Counted from the first letter of the stretch, positions 46,970 to 59,567 are shown. The stretch is DNA of 64,000 nucleotides from Heterobilharzia americana (GCA_944470555.2 OX104134.1:52195890-52259889); one strand, 5' to 3'. Notes: generated by a model from the letters alone, not told the origin. Translations and numbers: made by a program.

Positions 46970-49386
46970 TTTCTTCGCTCACATTGTTTGTTTCACTAAA
47001 TGTCTAAATGGGATTTTTTGCATTACTGAATTGACAAAATCAACAAACTGAATTGTTAAGGCCAAGGTAGAGGTGGTTTCACCAAACGTTTTTGAATGCA
47101 AAGTTTTGGTTTTTGTTCATGTATAGCTAGTGCTTCACCTATGCATAAGTGGTGGAGAAGTAAACCTTTGAAGTAGTTCAATTTGACTTTGTTAATTATT
47201 TAAAAGGATGAATCTCGAGGCGCTGAATGACCTAATTCAACAAGGTCTTCACATATTGATTAAGTCATTTTCCTTTGTTTGCCTTTGCTAAGTCAAACCG
47301 GGTGATGTTCAGCAACACGTTTTTGGAGGGCCTGCTTACAACGTCCAATATGGTCAGCTCCACAGAAGCATGTGAACTTATAGATACACATAGATATGAA
47401 CATTGGGTGAAAGCCTATCCTTCACACATCGACGAATCAGACGGCGGCTGGAGAATATCAATCTCAGTCTAGCAGCATAGAAGCTACTAGTGATACATCT
47501 TGACAGGCGATTTTTCAGCACTTCGGCTGTGGTGTCTCCTTTGAATTCTAGATTCATGGTTAAAATTTTCTTAGGGACTGTAATGGGATGGGGAGTAGTT
47601 CGTTTTTTCAGATTTTTATCAATAAATCTTTTAGGGTATCCGTTATTAGATAGTGTTATTCTGAGAGTTTCGACTTCAGCATCCACCGTATCTTCAGAAC
47701 ATATTCCATAGATTCTGGAACACAGTGAGTGAATGGGATTTCTCTTGCAACCAAGAGGTACCCAACTGTTAAAGTTAGTGAACTGTCCGGTCCAGGTTGG
47801 TTTTCGATAGACTCACCTGTGAATCGAGCCATCATCCCTTCTCCTTAACGTTAAGTCTAGAAAGTGGAACGTTGAGTTTAACTCTTCCTCTATAGTGAAT
47901 TTAATGGACGGGTGACAATCATTGAAACGTCTTAGCAGCTCGTCCACTGAACATGTTTCATCGCAAATAAGAAAAGTGTCGTCCATGTATCTTTTATGCA
48001 AATAATGTTCCGAAAGTATTTCTTTAAGGGGCCCGTTCCGAGCTTTGCCACAAGGACATCAGCCAGGACAGGGCCTAGTGGAGACCCCATTGTGACTCTG
48101 TCCACGTGATTATAAATTATATCATTGAATCAAACGTACATCCTAATATTAATTCTTTTAGGTGGCTCGTACGTAATCCAATGTTAATATTATTAGAATC
48201 AGTGTAACCACATAGATAACAAAAGGTTTCAACAAGTGGAACATTAGTGAATAAAGAACAAACATCAAGCGATATCATACGCTTACTCGTTACGTTGATT
48301 TCTCCAATGCAGCGAACAAAACCAAATATATCGGGAAGGCTACATTTGCATAGATCTGATCTCACCGGTTCAAGCATTTTTGCAAGCCACTTTGCCAATG
48401 AGTGATAAGGTGAATTAAGCATATCCGGTACTGGGCGAAGAGGAGGACCATCTTTATGCACCTTCGGCAGACCATATAAACGAGGCATGTATGAACCATA
48501 TGGTCTAAGCTGCTGATACATATCTGATGTAATTAAAGATTCTCCTTTAAATTTTCTTAAGATTTTCGGTATTTGATTTTCAATATCTTCTGTTTTATCC
48601 CCCTGATCTCTGGATTTTAGAAGTTTATTATCATCGCTGAGAACTAGGCATATTTTATCACCATAATCCAACCGATCCAATACCACGAGACCAGATCCTT
48701 TGTCTGGGCGTTCTTTTAGTTGTGCTTTGTGCTCTTTGGATACAATACTTTGTTATCGATATGGTGTTTTCAGATATTGATAGCAACAATGAAACAATGT
48801 GGATTTGAAAGGTTTGAAGCTTTCGGTGGATGTCGGAATTAAGTCTCGAGTCTGCTGATAAGATTTTCAAATTGCACTTTTGCATCAAGTTCACCGGTTT
48901 TAAATGAGGCACAACAAAACTTTGGTCCCAAAGAAAAAATCTGTAACTATATGTTTGATAGGATTATACTGGAATGGTTAAACACATATCTCTGTCGTGC
49001 ATCTGGAAATTGTCCGGTGACTCAGCAGTTTAAAAACTTTCAGTAATTTGATTCTTACATCTTCACATCTCTTCTTAATCACCTAATCCATAAAATTCAA
49101 ATGAATCCCGTTTTTCACCTTTTAGCTAAAAAATAAAATGCTGTTGCTGAGAACTATTGCTTTCCAGTTCAGGAAGGCGTGCACGGATACCATCATTAGA
49201 TTTAGAGCATCTCTTCAACATACGACAATTAGGATAAATACGATTACGACGCAAAGCTTTTTAAAATATTTTAGGTAATCACGTTTCACAATACAACTGT
49301 TTAGTATATCGATCTTCGCATTCGCTTGCGCAAGTTTGACAGAATAACGAAGAAACCCACCGAGTCCTTGCACTCTCTCAACTGAC
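46970..49386 (-). mobile_element. Penelope-like element, decayed RT and GIY-YIG
   Basis: The minus-strand frame at 48,686-48,117 (189 codons) has the N-terminal RT: PRLYGLPKVHKDGPPLRP, then MISLDVCSLFTNVPLVET. After a frame change come MGSPLGPVLAD, the box YMDDTFLI at about 47,990, FHFLDLTL, then LEFKGDTTAEVLKNRLSR (47,686-47,378) and a decayed GIY-YIG (KFTCFCGADHIGR near 47,370). At least three frame breaks. The left flank 46,970-47,035 matches the end of the next element (CTTCGCTCACATTGTTTG). The element sits between 243-bp direct repeats. Confidence 0.85.
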
Positions 49387-49629
49387 GAAATATACCCATT
49401 TATTTATGAATAAGAACAAGACGTGAATCAGCGAAGAAATATTTCTTCTCAACAACTTCATTATCAAGCTGTACAGTCATATTTATACTCGGTGAAGTGA
49501 CAGATAATAGCACTGAAAAGTTGCTAAGTCAATATGCAAAATATACAATAGGTGTAGGTGGTGGTATTTGTTCAAGTGGAAGAGATAAAAAATAAGGAAT
49601 GAATTGATAACAAGTGGTGAGACAAGAGA
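49387..49629 (+). repeat. 243-bp direct terminal repeat, right
   Basis: Second copy of the repeat at 46,549-46,791. Confidence 0.85.
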
Positions 49630-49644
49630 CAACTGTTGTTGAAC

Positions 49645-49790
49645 GAAAACCACAAACTACACCAATTATTTGTTTTGCATATTGACTGAGCCACTTTATC
49701 GCAATTATGTGTCACTTTACTGAGTATAAATACGGCTGTCCGTTTTTTGTTATCATCAAAACCAGTGAACTGGAATATGTGTTAACTCTT
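49645..49790 (-). repeat. Diverged inverted copy of the terminal repeat
   Basis: The minus strand reads CAGCCGTATTTATACTCAGT, AAAGTGACACATAATTGCG and GTCAATATGCAAAACAAA, a diverged inverse of the middle of the 243-bp repeat. Terminal repeats in both orientations are a known trait of Penelope-like elements. Confidence 0.6.
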
Positions 49791-49928
49791 TTCGGTCAAA
49801 CCTTTAAATGGTTGCAGGTGACAAAGGAACAAATTAACGAAATCCTTTCTATAGGTGTGCCTCTGAGACGAACACATGATTAAACTTTACAAACTTAATA
49901 AGAATGAGATTTGACACGTAAATCTACT

Positions 49929-50284
49929 TTTAGTAAAACAAACAATGTGAGCGAAGAAATATTTCTTTTCAATTAGTTCCTCATCAATGGCTCTACACTA
50001 ATATAGCATTTTCAAACGTTAAATTACATACCAATCCAGTGGTGAGAGTTGTTCAATGAAAGGTTATCAATCTCAAAGTATCAAGAGGGTGATAATTGAT
50101 CAGGTAATTAAGACAGTTAAGTAAAGCAAAGATTAATTATCGTAGAAAGATTTTGTGAACAGGTTCTTACATAATTGATATTTTATATAATGATAACTAA
50201 AGAGCAAAAATGAACTGTTACGTAAAATGGTGAATTGTTGACGGTAATTAGAGACAGTAGGGGGAGAGAAAGATGGTTAAGTCT

Positions 50285-50335
<51 letters not shown>

Positions 50336-50478
50336 GAGCTATTAAAATATTAGTTATGGTGAATTGTGTAGTGGATGAAATGAAGAGTCCTGTTGTAATA
50401 AATGAGCTATACAGATGGCCAAGGCAAAGAAAGAGGCTGTACGAATCTCTTCTGAACACACAGACTTGGCTTGTGTGG
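49929..50478 (+). repeat. Left inverted terminal repeat of the PLE
   Basis: Inverse complement of 51,948-52,513, about 0.55 kb. Includes the (TAA)n run and, at the inner end, the first 40 codons of the long open frame, which are antisense to the element's own 3' end. Confidence 0.85.
50286..50334. repeat. (TAA)n microsatellite in the left inverted repeat
   Basis: About 49 bases of TAA; its partner is the (TTA)n at 52,096. Confidence 0.95.
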
Positions 50479-51975
50479 CAATTATCCGAATCCTCAAAAA
50501 AGCTGAAACAGCAAGGCTTCATTTCACAAAATGAGTATGAAACACTCAGACCTACTGGCACAGTAACACCGAGGTTGTATGGTTTACCAAAGGTGCATAA
50601 GAATGGATTACCACTCCGACCGATTCTTGACATGTCAAACTCTCCATACCATGCGACGGCGAAATGGCTAGTACAACTCTTGAAACCATTGCATAAGGAG
50701 GTTGTAAAGCATAGCGTCAAAGATACTTTTCACTTTATCGATAAAATAAGAGATTTGAATGTGAATAATAAGTCGATGATATCCTTAGACGTATCATCCC
50801 TATTCACAAATGTCCCTCTGATGGAAACAGTGGACTTCATATGTAGCGAACTGGAAAAGAGAAACATAGAAATTGGAATTACGGCATCCACCTTGAAAGA
50901 GCTTCTCTTACGATGTACAATGAATGTACACTTTCTCTTCAATAAGGAATTCTATAGACAGTCAGACGGTGTCGCTATGGGGTCACCACTAGGCCCAATC
51001 TTAGCGGACTTCTTCTTAGCAAAATTAGAAAATGGCCCTCTGGAAAGCATCATAAGCGGGTTAGAATTTTATTGCCGTTATGTAGATGATACATTCTTGA
51101 TTGTGAATAACGAGGACGATGCAAGGATCATACTGGATGAATTCAATGGCGTCCATCCAGCAATAACCTTCACTATTGAAACAGAAAGTGACGACAGCAT
51201 CACCTTCTTAGATGTCCGATTGACAAGGAAGGTGGATGGAACTATAAAAAGAAGTGTGTATCGGAAACCAACGTCAACAGGTCAATACACCCACTTCTTG
51301 AGTTTCGTCCCCTTGCAATATAAACGAAATCTCGTTAAATGTTTGGTCCATCGGGCGAGACTCATCTGTTCAGATGATAGTTTTGACGAAGAGCTTCAAA
51401 TTATCCACGATCTACTCAGTAGTAATGGATATCCAGAAACGTTCCTGGCTAAAAATATGAACACATCCAATATGAAAACCAGAATGCCTACAGTCTCCAA
51501 GAAACCATTGTTCTAAGACTACAATTTCGAGGTGACATCATCAGCGAAATTGTGACACAACGCTTAAGAAATGCCATAAGAAGATCATTTAATGCCGCCA
51601 AGTTATGTTGTGTTTTCTACAGCCGGCCGATGATGACCACACGAACTAAAGACAGACTCCCTGACTTCTCCTCTTCTATGTGCATTTACCAGTTCAACTG
51701 CTCCTGTGGAGCTAGTTACATTGGACGTACAGTTAGGCAAGTCCGTCGTCGAATCGCCGAGCATCATCCTTCATGGCTAAGTAAGGGGGAAACCAGACTG
51801 ACACGAAGCTCAATACTCTCTCATCTGATTGACACCGGCCACCGAGTTAACATTCATAATGCCTTTAAAGTTATTTATCACATTCCTTCTCACCTCACCC
51901 ATCCTCTACGAGTCGTCTTTTACATACAGCAGAAGCCATAGGAATCCACCTACACAAGCCAAGTCTGTGTGTTCA
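50479..51975 (+). pseudogene. Penelope-like RT plus GIY-YIG, best-preserved copy
   Basis: A long open frame (to TAA at 51,516) holds almost a whole PLE reverse transcriptase: PRLYGLPKVHKNGLPLRP, MISLDVSSLFTNVPLMET, GVAMGSPLGPILADFFLAKL, the catalytic box YVDDTFLI (about 51,080), ITFLDVRLT and YRKPTSTGQYTHFLSF. At about 51,508 the frame shifts; the thumb and the GIY-YIG domain follow at 51,552-51,941 (IYQFNCSCGASYIGRTVRQ, RRIAEH). A second shift near 51,915 leads to KPSLCVQKRFVQPLSLPWP. The N-terminal residues before LSESSKK come from the inverted repeat and are not RT. Such elements copy RNA into DNA at a nick made by the endonuclease. Two frameshifts should disable this copy. Confidence 0.88.
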
Positions 51976-52094
51976 GAAGAGATTCGTACAGCCTCTTTCT
52001 TTGCCTTGGCCATCTGTATAGCTCATTTATTACAACAAGACTCTTCATTTCATCCACCACACAATTCACTATAACTAATATTTCAATAGCTCCA

Positions 52095-52157
<63 letters not shown>

Positions 52158-52513
52158 AGACTTAATCATCTTTCTCTCCCCCTACTGTCTCTAATTACCG
52201 TCAACAATTTACCATTTTACGTAACAGTTCATTTTTGCTCTTTAGTTATCATTATATAAAATATCAATTATGTAAGAACCTGTTCGCAAAATCTTTCTAC
52301 GATAATTAATCTTTGCTTTAGTTAACTGTCTTAATTACCTGATCAATTATCACCTTCTTGATACTTTGAGATTGATAACCTTTCATTGAACAACTCTCAC
52401 CACTAGATTGGTATGTAATTTTACGTTTGAAAATGCTATATTAGTGTAGAGCCATTGATGAGGAACTAATTGAAAAGAAATATTTCTTCGCTCACATTGT
52501 TTGTTTTACTAAA
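51948..52513 (-). repeat. Right inverted terminal repeat of the PLE
   Basis: Partner of 49,929-50,478. Ends outward in AAATATTTCTTCGCTCACAT and TTGTTTGTTTTACTAAATG; the same outer end occurs at 46,970-47,035. Confidence 0.85.
52096..52156. repeat. (TTA)n microsatellite in the right inverted repeat
   Basis: About 61 bases of TTA. Confidence 0.95.
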
Positions 52514-52984
52514 TGTCTAAATGGGAATTTTTGCATTACTGAAATCTACTTATGATCTACAACAATAAGAACTCAGCATCTCATGAGAAGAGTTGCATGC
52601 AATCACTATTTTCACGTGCCAAGTCTCATTGCAGCACTCAACAACTACAGAAGTTAGAAGATATCCACCTCCGAAAAGTGTTCAGAGGCAATCAGTTTTG
52701 ACTCAACTTCATCAAGTATTGCCTATCAACAGGACACACATCAGCGCAATTGCATATAACTACAAAACTATTCACTTTACCTTACATCGAAGATGTTTCG
52801 AAAACTGTCAAAGAATTACTTCAGCCATTCAATATTAGCGTGGCATGCGAACTAACCACATTTCTGCAGAACGTATTATGCAAGTCGCAAGATCTGTAAC
52901 TAGTGGAAGAGGAATTCAGCTTACGAAATTACTTGTAGAGACTGTTAGGATCACTATTTTTGCCAGTCCAGTCGTCGAATAATC
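52514..52984. other. Unique spacer
   Basis: No feature recognised. The first part continues the flank shared with 47,005-47,035. Confidence 0.35.
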
Positions 52985-52997
52985 CAACTTGAAAGGA

Positions 52998-53341
52998 GTG
53001 GTTTGCAGTCAGACGATATAATATATCCTTATCAATTTCGAAACAAGTAGATGATCACAACTGCGACTTCCATAAAGCAAATCAGTGATCAGAAATTAGG
53101 TCAACAGATTAGGTCAAATGCCAACAACAATCATGAACATCAAACTCTGGTAAAAATGAAAGGCGGATTAGTCCCAGCCACAAACAAATGACGCTCATTG
53201 TGTGGAAATATCCTTCATAAGCATTCACACAGCTCGCAAATGCTTCACTTCTGCACGACGTAAATGCTGATAAAGTCACATCGGCCGGTGATATATATAC
53301 GTCCAAGTGCAAAACCCAAAGGTCGGAAAAAGCCAATCAGT
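52998..53341 (+). mobile_element. Penelope-like element 3' relic, second copy
   Basis: Same relic as 10,156-10,640, with 143 bases deleted at 53,070/53,071. Confidence 0.55.
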
Positions 53342-53772
53342 TGTTATCCTCATTCTGAGCTACATATCTTCTCTACTCTCTCGTAGTGAGCTCTACTAAG
53401 AAACATGCAGTTGAGCGGCACTTGAGAATACAATTAATTATCTCTGTCATCTGTTCAGTGATTTAATTTACAGACTGCTTCATCATCACAGTGCCTATGG
53501 TTGAGTGAAATGAGATGAGGTGAACACATTGTGTTTTCCTCACCTTGTTTTACATACACCGTCTAAAGCAAATGAAGTGTCTTAAGAATCAGTTTATGTG
53601 ATTTGTTATTCATCGAAATCTCAACACAGTTTTAAGCATATTAACATCTGCTGATATTTGCAATTTTTCGTTGTTATACTGTATCGAACTAATCAACCTA
53701 TGTTAGCAAATGGACTCCTCTCAAGATGCCTCGATATTGCCTGCATATTTATGATTATAATTGACTTGGTTG

Positions 53773-53839
53773 TGGCTAGTGGTGGAATCGAGGACACGCA
53801 TTTCAACCTATTTGATACTCGTCAGATAGATGCACTAAG
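53773..53839 (-). ncRNA. Hammerhead-like relic, copy of 11,074-11,140
   Basis: Same sequence as the first copy, with CTGACGAG and GAAA kept. Confidence 0.6.
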
Positions 53840-53949
53840 ATCGCATTGAGGTTTGAGGTTCCCAGCGTGACTCGAACCGCATACACAACGCTTCAAATAC
53901 CAGAGAGTTATCGACTATACGACGAAAACACTAGAGCCAACCGTTGTAA

Positions 53950-54019
53950 ATGCATATTCAGCTGACAAGCTCCAAATAAGACAAAACGTTCATTCTGGCT
54001 TCCACTGCTAGCCACCACC
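53950..54019 (+). ncRNA. Hammerhead-like relic, copy of 11,251-11,320
   Basis: Identical by eye to the first copy; core altered. Confidence 0.55.
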
Positions 54020-54880
54020 AAGTATATTATAACAACCTTCTGGATGATTTGATTCACAAGCAACCTTGTTATGGAAAAAAGGCTGATGTTCATTTCCATG
54101 GTAAAAATCACCGTCGTAAGTGACAACACAACCATTACTTTAAGTTTAACAGCATTTAAACTATCTTTGTCTGTGAGTCAATCATTCATCGGAACTGTTT
54201 GTCACGTAGTGAAAGTTCCTACATGAGGGCAAGAAAGATAACTTTTCGACTTTTGACATTTAGTAACACGTTTCATACCCAGCTTTGGTAATTCCTTCAA
54301 AACACGTTGTGAAGCATTATATATTTCACATTCAATTCAGTCGATGCATTTTTGTCAAGGTAAGAGTGAGGATGGATTTGGTCTGCTCTACATCACGTAC
54401 ATAGACACTGATTTCATAGGTCGTATAAAATGAATAGACTGGTAGCTCACAATCAAGTGTAGAACACAAGGGAATTCAGTGACATAGTTGTCACCAATCA
54501 AGTCATTCCACATATACGCAATTCAATTTCTATAGAAGTAGAAAAATAGGTGAACTAATTTCTTCATCTAATCAAATGGCAACAAAACGTGTGAATTCTC
54601 ATACTGACGACAATTCGTCTATCTAGGAAGTGATCAATCAACGCGAATAAAATTGATGGTGGGTAGTGATAATGCGGGGAGGGTGTGTTTATGATAGTAG
54701 CAATAACTGATAAAAAATCGAATGTGAAGCCGTAGTAGACATAATTTCGTGGGTGAAAAATTAGTACTAAGTATAACTGGTGTAGTGGGTTGATGAAGTA
54801 ATAGCAAAAGCAACATGGTTATTGATGAAACGATAATGAATAATAAGTTTGAACAGTTTTAATTATGGTAATCGATTATG

Positions 54881-54947
54881 TCTAGCAGTTGAATCTAGGA
54901 CGCGCTTTTAGTCCTGTTTGGTTCTCATCAACTGGACGTATCTTCCT
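54881..54947 (-). ncRNA. Hammerhead-like relic, copy of 12,182-12,248
   Basis: Identical by eye to the first copy; core altered. Confidence 0.55.
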
Positions 54948-55049
54948 CCCATTGTGTGATGTCTCCACTAATACTTGCTAACATCTTCAAACGTCAGAGC
55001 TTTATGCGCTGGGCTACCTAATCACGTTGATCACTCGTCATGTTTTTAT

Positions 55050-55087
55050 GTCAAATAGGATGAGATATGCGTCCTGCATTACACTAT
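55050..55087 (+). ncRNA. Partial hammerhead-like relic, copy of 12,351-12,388
   Basis: Same 3' half-ribozyme, next to the RTE tail. Confidence 0.45.
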
Positions 55088-55091
55088 TATC

Positions 55092-56663
55092 ATTACTATT
55101 ATTACTACTTTTCCCTTGGGTTCGTAGTGGAACAAAAGGCTTCAGTAGCACGCCTTCATTCCACTCCGTTCTCTGTAGTTTTTTGAATCTCACTCCAAGG
55201 CTCATTACAAGCTCTCATTTCTCCCTCACACGATATCCTCCTTGTCACTCTCACCTGGGATGCCCAACTAGTCGCTTCCCATCTAGGTTCAACGCAAGCA
55301 ACTGGCATGGCACGTGATATCCCCAAACGGTCTTCTCAGTGCGTATACAATCCATCTCCACTTTCTTCGTCTGCATATTTATCAGGTGATAGGTCCTTGC
55401 TTGGTTTATTGCCAGCCAGCTAGCCAGCCAGCCAGCTAGCCAGCCAGCCAGCCAGCCAGCCAACCAGCCAGCCAACCAGCCAGCCAACCAGCCAGCCAGC
55501 CAGTCAGACAGACAGAATTACTTCTTGCTTATTCTTTCTGGCAATCTATCTCATTTTCAGTGTCGAGTGAGAGTAGATGGCAGCTGTTGATGATTGTCTG
55601 CAGTTTGTTGGAAATGCTTTTCGTGACACGCCAAGTCTCTCAATCATCACATAGAAGCACTGACTTGCTTGAAAGTTTGGATGTTGTTCACACTTTATGC
55701 TGAGTGAAGTGGAGTGCAGTAGATCTCCACTCTGATTTTAGGTTAATGAAGACCTGTCCTGCTGTGTCTTTCCGATCCCGGTTGGCTTTGACGCCCTCAT
55801 CTGTGTCGCCACTGCCACTTGTAGTTGAAACAATGTTGCCTTGCCTAGTTAGGTGAAAGAGACTACTTCCTTCAGATTTCTCCGGTTCATACTGATTGGT
55901 GCTTGTTGTTGATGCTGTTGTTGGTTGCGTGTCTTCATCACCTCTGTCTTCTCTACGTCCACCCGAAGGAAGTCATATCCTCACTGCCCTACCTCTTCTG
56001 TCAACTTGTTGGTTTACGCCTGTAGATCTTCGAGTTTGTGAGATAAGACTAAGACATTAGACATAAATCATCATTGGCGGCGAAATCCAAATCTTCTTCT
56101 AGGGTCTTTTCATCGGTCCAGTCAGCGTAGACCCCTATTCTCAATCCTCACAGTTTCTTGCATGATCAAGTTCAGTCCGATCGACCACAATCAGGAAGAT
56201 CATTGGTGATAGTAGGCGGCAGCCTTGTCTTACCTATCAACCTGTCTTCAATTCAGAGGCATCACTGAGCTTCCGATGTGAATCACTTGGCATGTAGCAT
56301 CATATCATCATATAGCTGCTGTTGAATGAGGTTGATAAATGTTTGTAGCACTAAAACCGTAGTGTTGAAGCAGCTGCTACTTAATTACTTGTCGGTCGAC
56401 GCTGTCGAATGCCTTTTCAAAAATGATGAAGTTGAGGTAGAGTTGAGTTGACTTCCATTCTACACTCTGTTCTATGATGATGCTTATTGAGGTGTTGCAA
56501 TTTGATCCGCACATGACTTGTACTTCATGAGTCCAGCCTGTTCTCGTCGTAGTTTTGAATGCAGAGCATTTTTTAGTCTGTCCAGGATGATGCGGCCAAA
56601 TATTTGCTTGGAGTGAACAGGAGCATGATTCCGCGCCAGTTCTTGCAAAAACTTAGCTTCTTT
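55092..56663 (-). mobile_element. RTE-clade retrotransposon, 5'-truncated
   Basis: Minus strand from the RT fingers (about 56,660, the part encoding the KLRREQAG and SCADQIAT region) through FEKAFDSVDRQ (about 56,410) to the 3' tail at 55,092. Carries the CAGC minisatellite at 55,411-55,516. The stretch 55,830-56,640 is the inverse of the copies at 17.8 and 26.8 kb and closely matches 61,130-61,490. All frames broken. Confidence 0.82.
55411..55516 (+). repeat. CAGC minisatellite inside the RTE
   Basis: About 106 bases; longer than its counterpart at 12,712 and shorter than that at 33,172. Confidence 0.92.
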
Positions 56664-59567
56664 GGATGAACGATGTTTTGCAATTGTAGTACTTTAGGAC
56701 TTATTTGGTCAATAAGTTTTGTACAACTACCGGATTCTATGGATGTCAGCTCACGCCATAGTTTTATTTTCCTAGTCTGTTTCCTGCGGAATGTCTAACC
56801 TCAGTCTTCGGACATCAGTTTTAAGCCCATTTTAAACCTGAATATGTCAATAAATTCCTACGAAAGATTTCAGATATGCTCAAATATCGGAAAGTGTTAA
56901 CAAGTTTATGTTTCGTGGTTGGCATTTTTTAAATTATACCTCACCTTCGGATCTCTTGTCTGAACCTTGGCGTGACCTCAGTTTGGTTTTAACGTTTCAA
57001 CTCTCTTGTCTGTATAACTACTGCAACACGCTATGCCCGGAATATCTCAATCCAAGAAAAAAGTTTTCAAAGTAGTAAAAGTATTTATCTATAAATCGTC
57101 CCCCAAAATTATGTTAGCATTTGTATCGATTCATTCACTTTCATCACTTTATCATTCGGACAAACACATAAGTTAAGGGGCAGGTTTGGAAAGCTGTATC
57201 CGATGATGAAGATGAAAATGGGGGAATTAATAGAGTGCGGTGAAAATAGTCTTGACAATGTGCACATTGAAATCTCAGCAAAACAACAGATTCAGTATAT
57301 GTTACTTCTGAAGAGAAACGTTTTTTAACCAGTGACTTAAATTTGTTAATACTTTTAATATGCCACATTTGAATGTTTCTTATCCAATTTATTAAAAATA
57401 GTCAAAGTTTTGAAAGCATCTTTTTCTTGTCAAATAAATGAAGCAGTGCTTTACTGAAGCTCAGTAAGCGTGCGTGTGTCTTTTACTGGTGCGCATTTAA
57501 CCGAACTAAACGTAAAAGACAGTGGGGTGGTCATTAGAAAATTGAATAGTGAAATGCATCGAAATGATTTTCTAGATGGAAATTTGTAGACTGAACTCGC
57601 AAAGCATTCTACTGAGAATCTGAACAGTTATAAATATAAAAAATGCTTCAATACGATTGATTTTTAGTTTTCTGTTTGCTAAGGGGAAGTTTTTTAGCAG
57701 CAAATGAAGATATTTCAGGGCCGAGTGGACTAATTTGGCTTGATCTTACTTTCCTGTTAGGATTATTTGTTGTTCATGAGAAACTTTATTTTCTCTTATT
57801 GTGCCAGCTACTTATTTCTAAATATAAAGTCCGCGGATACCACTACCGTGTAGAGAACTTATATTGGTGTATATGTATTAAGAAGACGATTTCGGCAAAG
57901 TCAACTATGATGGGATTACATATGTCAAATAAAGTTACGCTATATCCACATTCCTTTGTAGTCCATTTTGTGGATATTTCTATCGAAAATAAGTAAGCAC
58001 TCCTATAAATTTTTTTGAAACTCAAGAAGTGTTTCTGATTTACGGAGAAAATGTCATAGGATTTTGCCTTACATGAAAATAAAGGCAAGTTAGGGAACGG
58101 AAAAGTAGATAAACAGATGTAAGTACTGTAATCGGACAAATTTATTTCACGAACATTCGGCTGTTTATTAATTCCAGTCACTGGATGACATTCATTTGAT
58201 TATTAAATAAAGCTGTAAAGGAGATAGACAAAGAGATATAGAGCAATTATATATTGTTTCGGATCCCTGTTTGTGACAGACAAAATACCGCTATCTTTGA
58301 CGTTGCTAAGACATGAACCATGAGTAAACAATTGTACTTGAATGCGAATGTAGTTTCTGAATGATTCACTAAATTATTGGTGAAATGTGACTTTTTGTAT
58401 ACTTTATATAAGTACTTCATGTAACTTGCATTCAGGTAGGAATGTTATTTGAAAATGTTAATCTGGTTTATCTTGAGTGGGGAGTTACTTCGGCTTTCTT
58501 ACAATTAAAATGGCTGACAAGGCGGAACACAGCTACCTGACGTTATTTGTTTGATTAACTTTTCTCAGAGGTGCTTACAATATCTGTGCCCGTAAGACTG
58601 CTGCAAAGCAATTTCCGTGAGGATTTACATAAAAAGTGAGACCAACTGTTTTTTCGATTCCATATAACATAAACAACCACCTAAATCAATATTCTCAGTT
58701 CAAAATATATTACTGTAGAGACAGAAAAGAAAGAGATATCTTTATATTTATAATCGTATAAACAGCCTGATGTCTATAGGGAAGTGTTTTATAATTTCAT
58801 GGTATTTTATCATTTAGACGAATATCTATCGACAAATCTACTTGATAGATATTTTATATAATAAATTAATGTTATGAATAATTGGACTTTAGTCCGATAG
58901 CTGAATAACAGTTTATTTAAATTCACACCATGATACTGTTGATGCAATCCCATAAATTAATGAATTATTCATACTCTTTGACCTTAAAATACAACAGAAT
59001 GCGTTGACACTGGTTTCTGGCTGACAGGCCTTTTAATCAACACATCTTAAACAAGCCGTGCAAACTGAACATTTAATGCCTCTTTTCTCCAAGACTGTAC
59101 GACTTGAAGTAGTGTTTGTGTTTTGATTTTCTTTTCTTGGTGTGATTGATTTGAAACCATTTAATGATAGTTCAAATAATAGAAAAAAAAATTTAATTAT
59201 CTTGACGTACGTTTGGATTTTGCATAGCAAATAAAAAATGATTCAAAGTCAGTGTAATTAGTACGTGATTAATATTTTGGGCAACCGATGACAGGTTTAC
59301 TAAGATAAGTTTGACTTCCGATAAGATTTGAGGTGTGAGACTATTGTAGCACAGAAGATGCATAATATGAAGTACAACCAACGGTTTGATTTCAAGTGAT
59401 GAATAGCCAAGTACTCCACTGGTTTGAATTGAAAAAGAGTTAGTTTGTAAGATTCAAATAAAGTCCATAAACAAAGTGAAAACGTCTAGTTTTAATGCTT
59501 GTATTACACCGTCGTTAATTAGACCGAATTGATCAGCCTCTGTTGGCATGTAAGCTCCTATGCGGGT
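56664..59567. other. Mostly unique stretch; one possible exon
   Basis: No repeat recognised. A 106-codon frame at 57,676-57,996 (+) begins with a plausible acceptor (TTTGCTAAG) and encodes a hydrophobic peptide with LIWLDLTFLLGLFVVHEKLY. A 112-codon frame overlaps it on minus (57,843-58,181). Neither is assignable; at most one is real. Confidence 0.3.

Larger units (their letters stand above)
52985..55831 (+). repeat. Long near-identical duplication, copy 2
   Basis: Counterpart of 10,143-13,113. It lacks 143 bases after 53,070 and has a differently sized minisatellite. Its RTE continues past 55,831, where copy 1 stops. Confidence 0.9.

Noticed and set aside
46549..49629. CRISPR-like or satellite array
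   Set aside because: Only two direct repeats with a retroelement between them; no regular spacers. The DNA is eukaryotic.
50277..50720. 147-codon minus-strand frame
   Set aside because: It runs antisense to the Penelope-like RT and through the (TAA)n run; the plus strand carries the recognised RT motifs.
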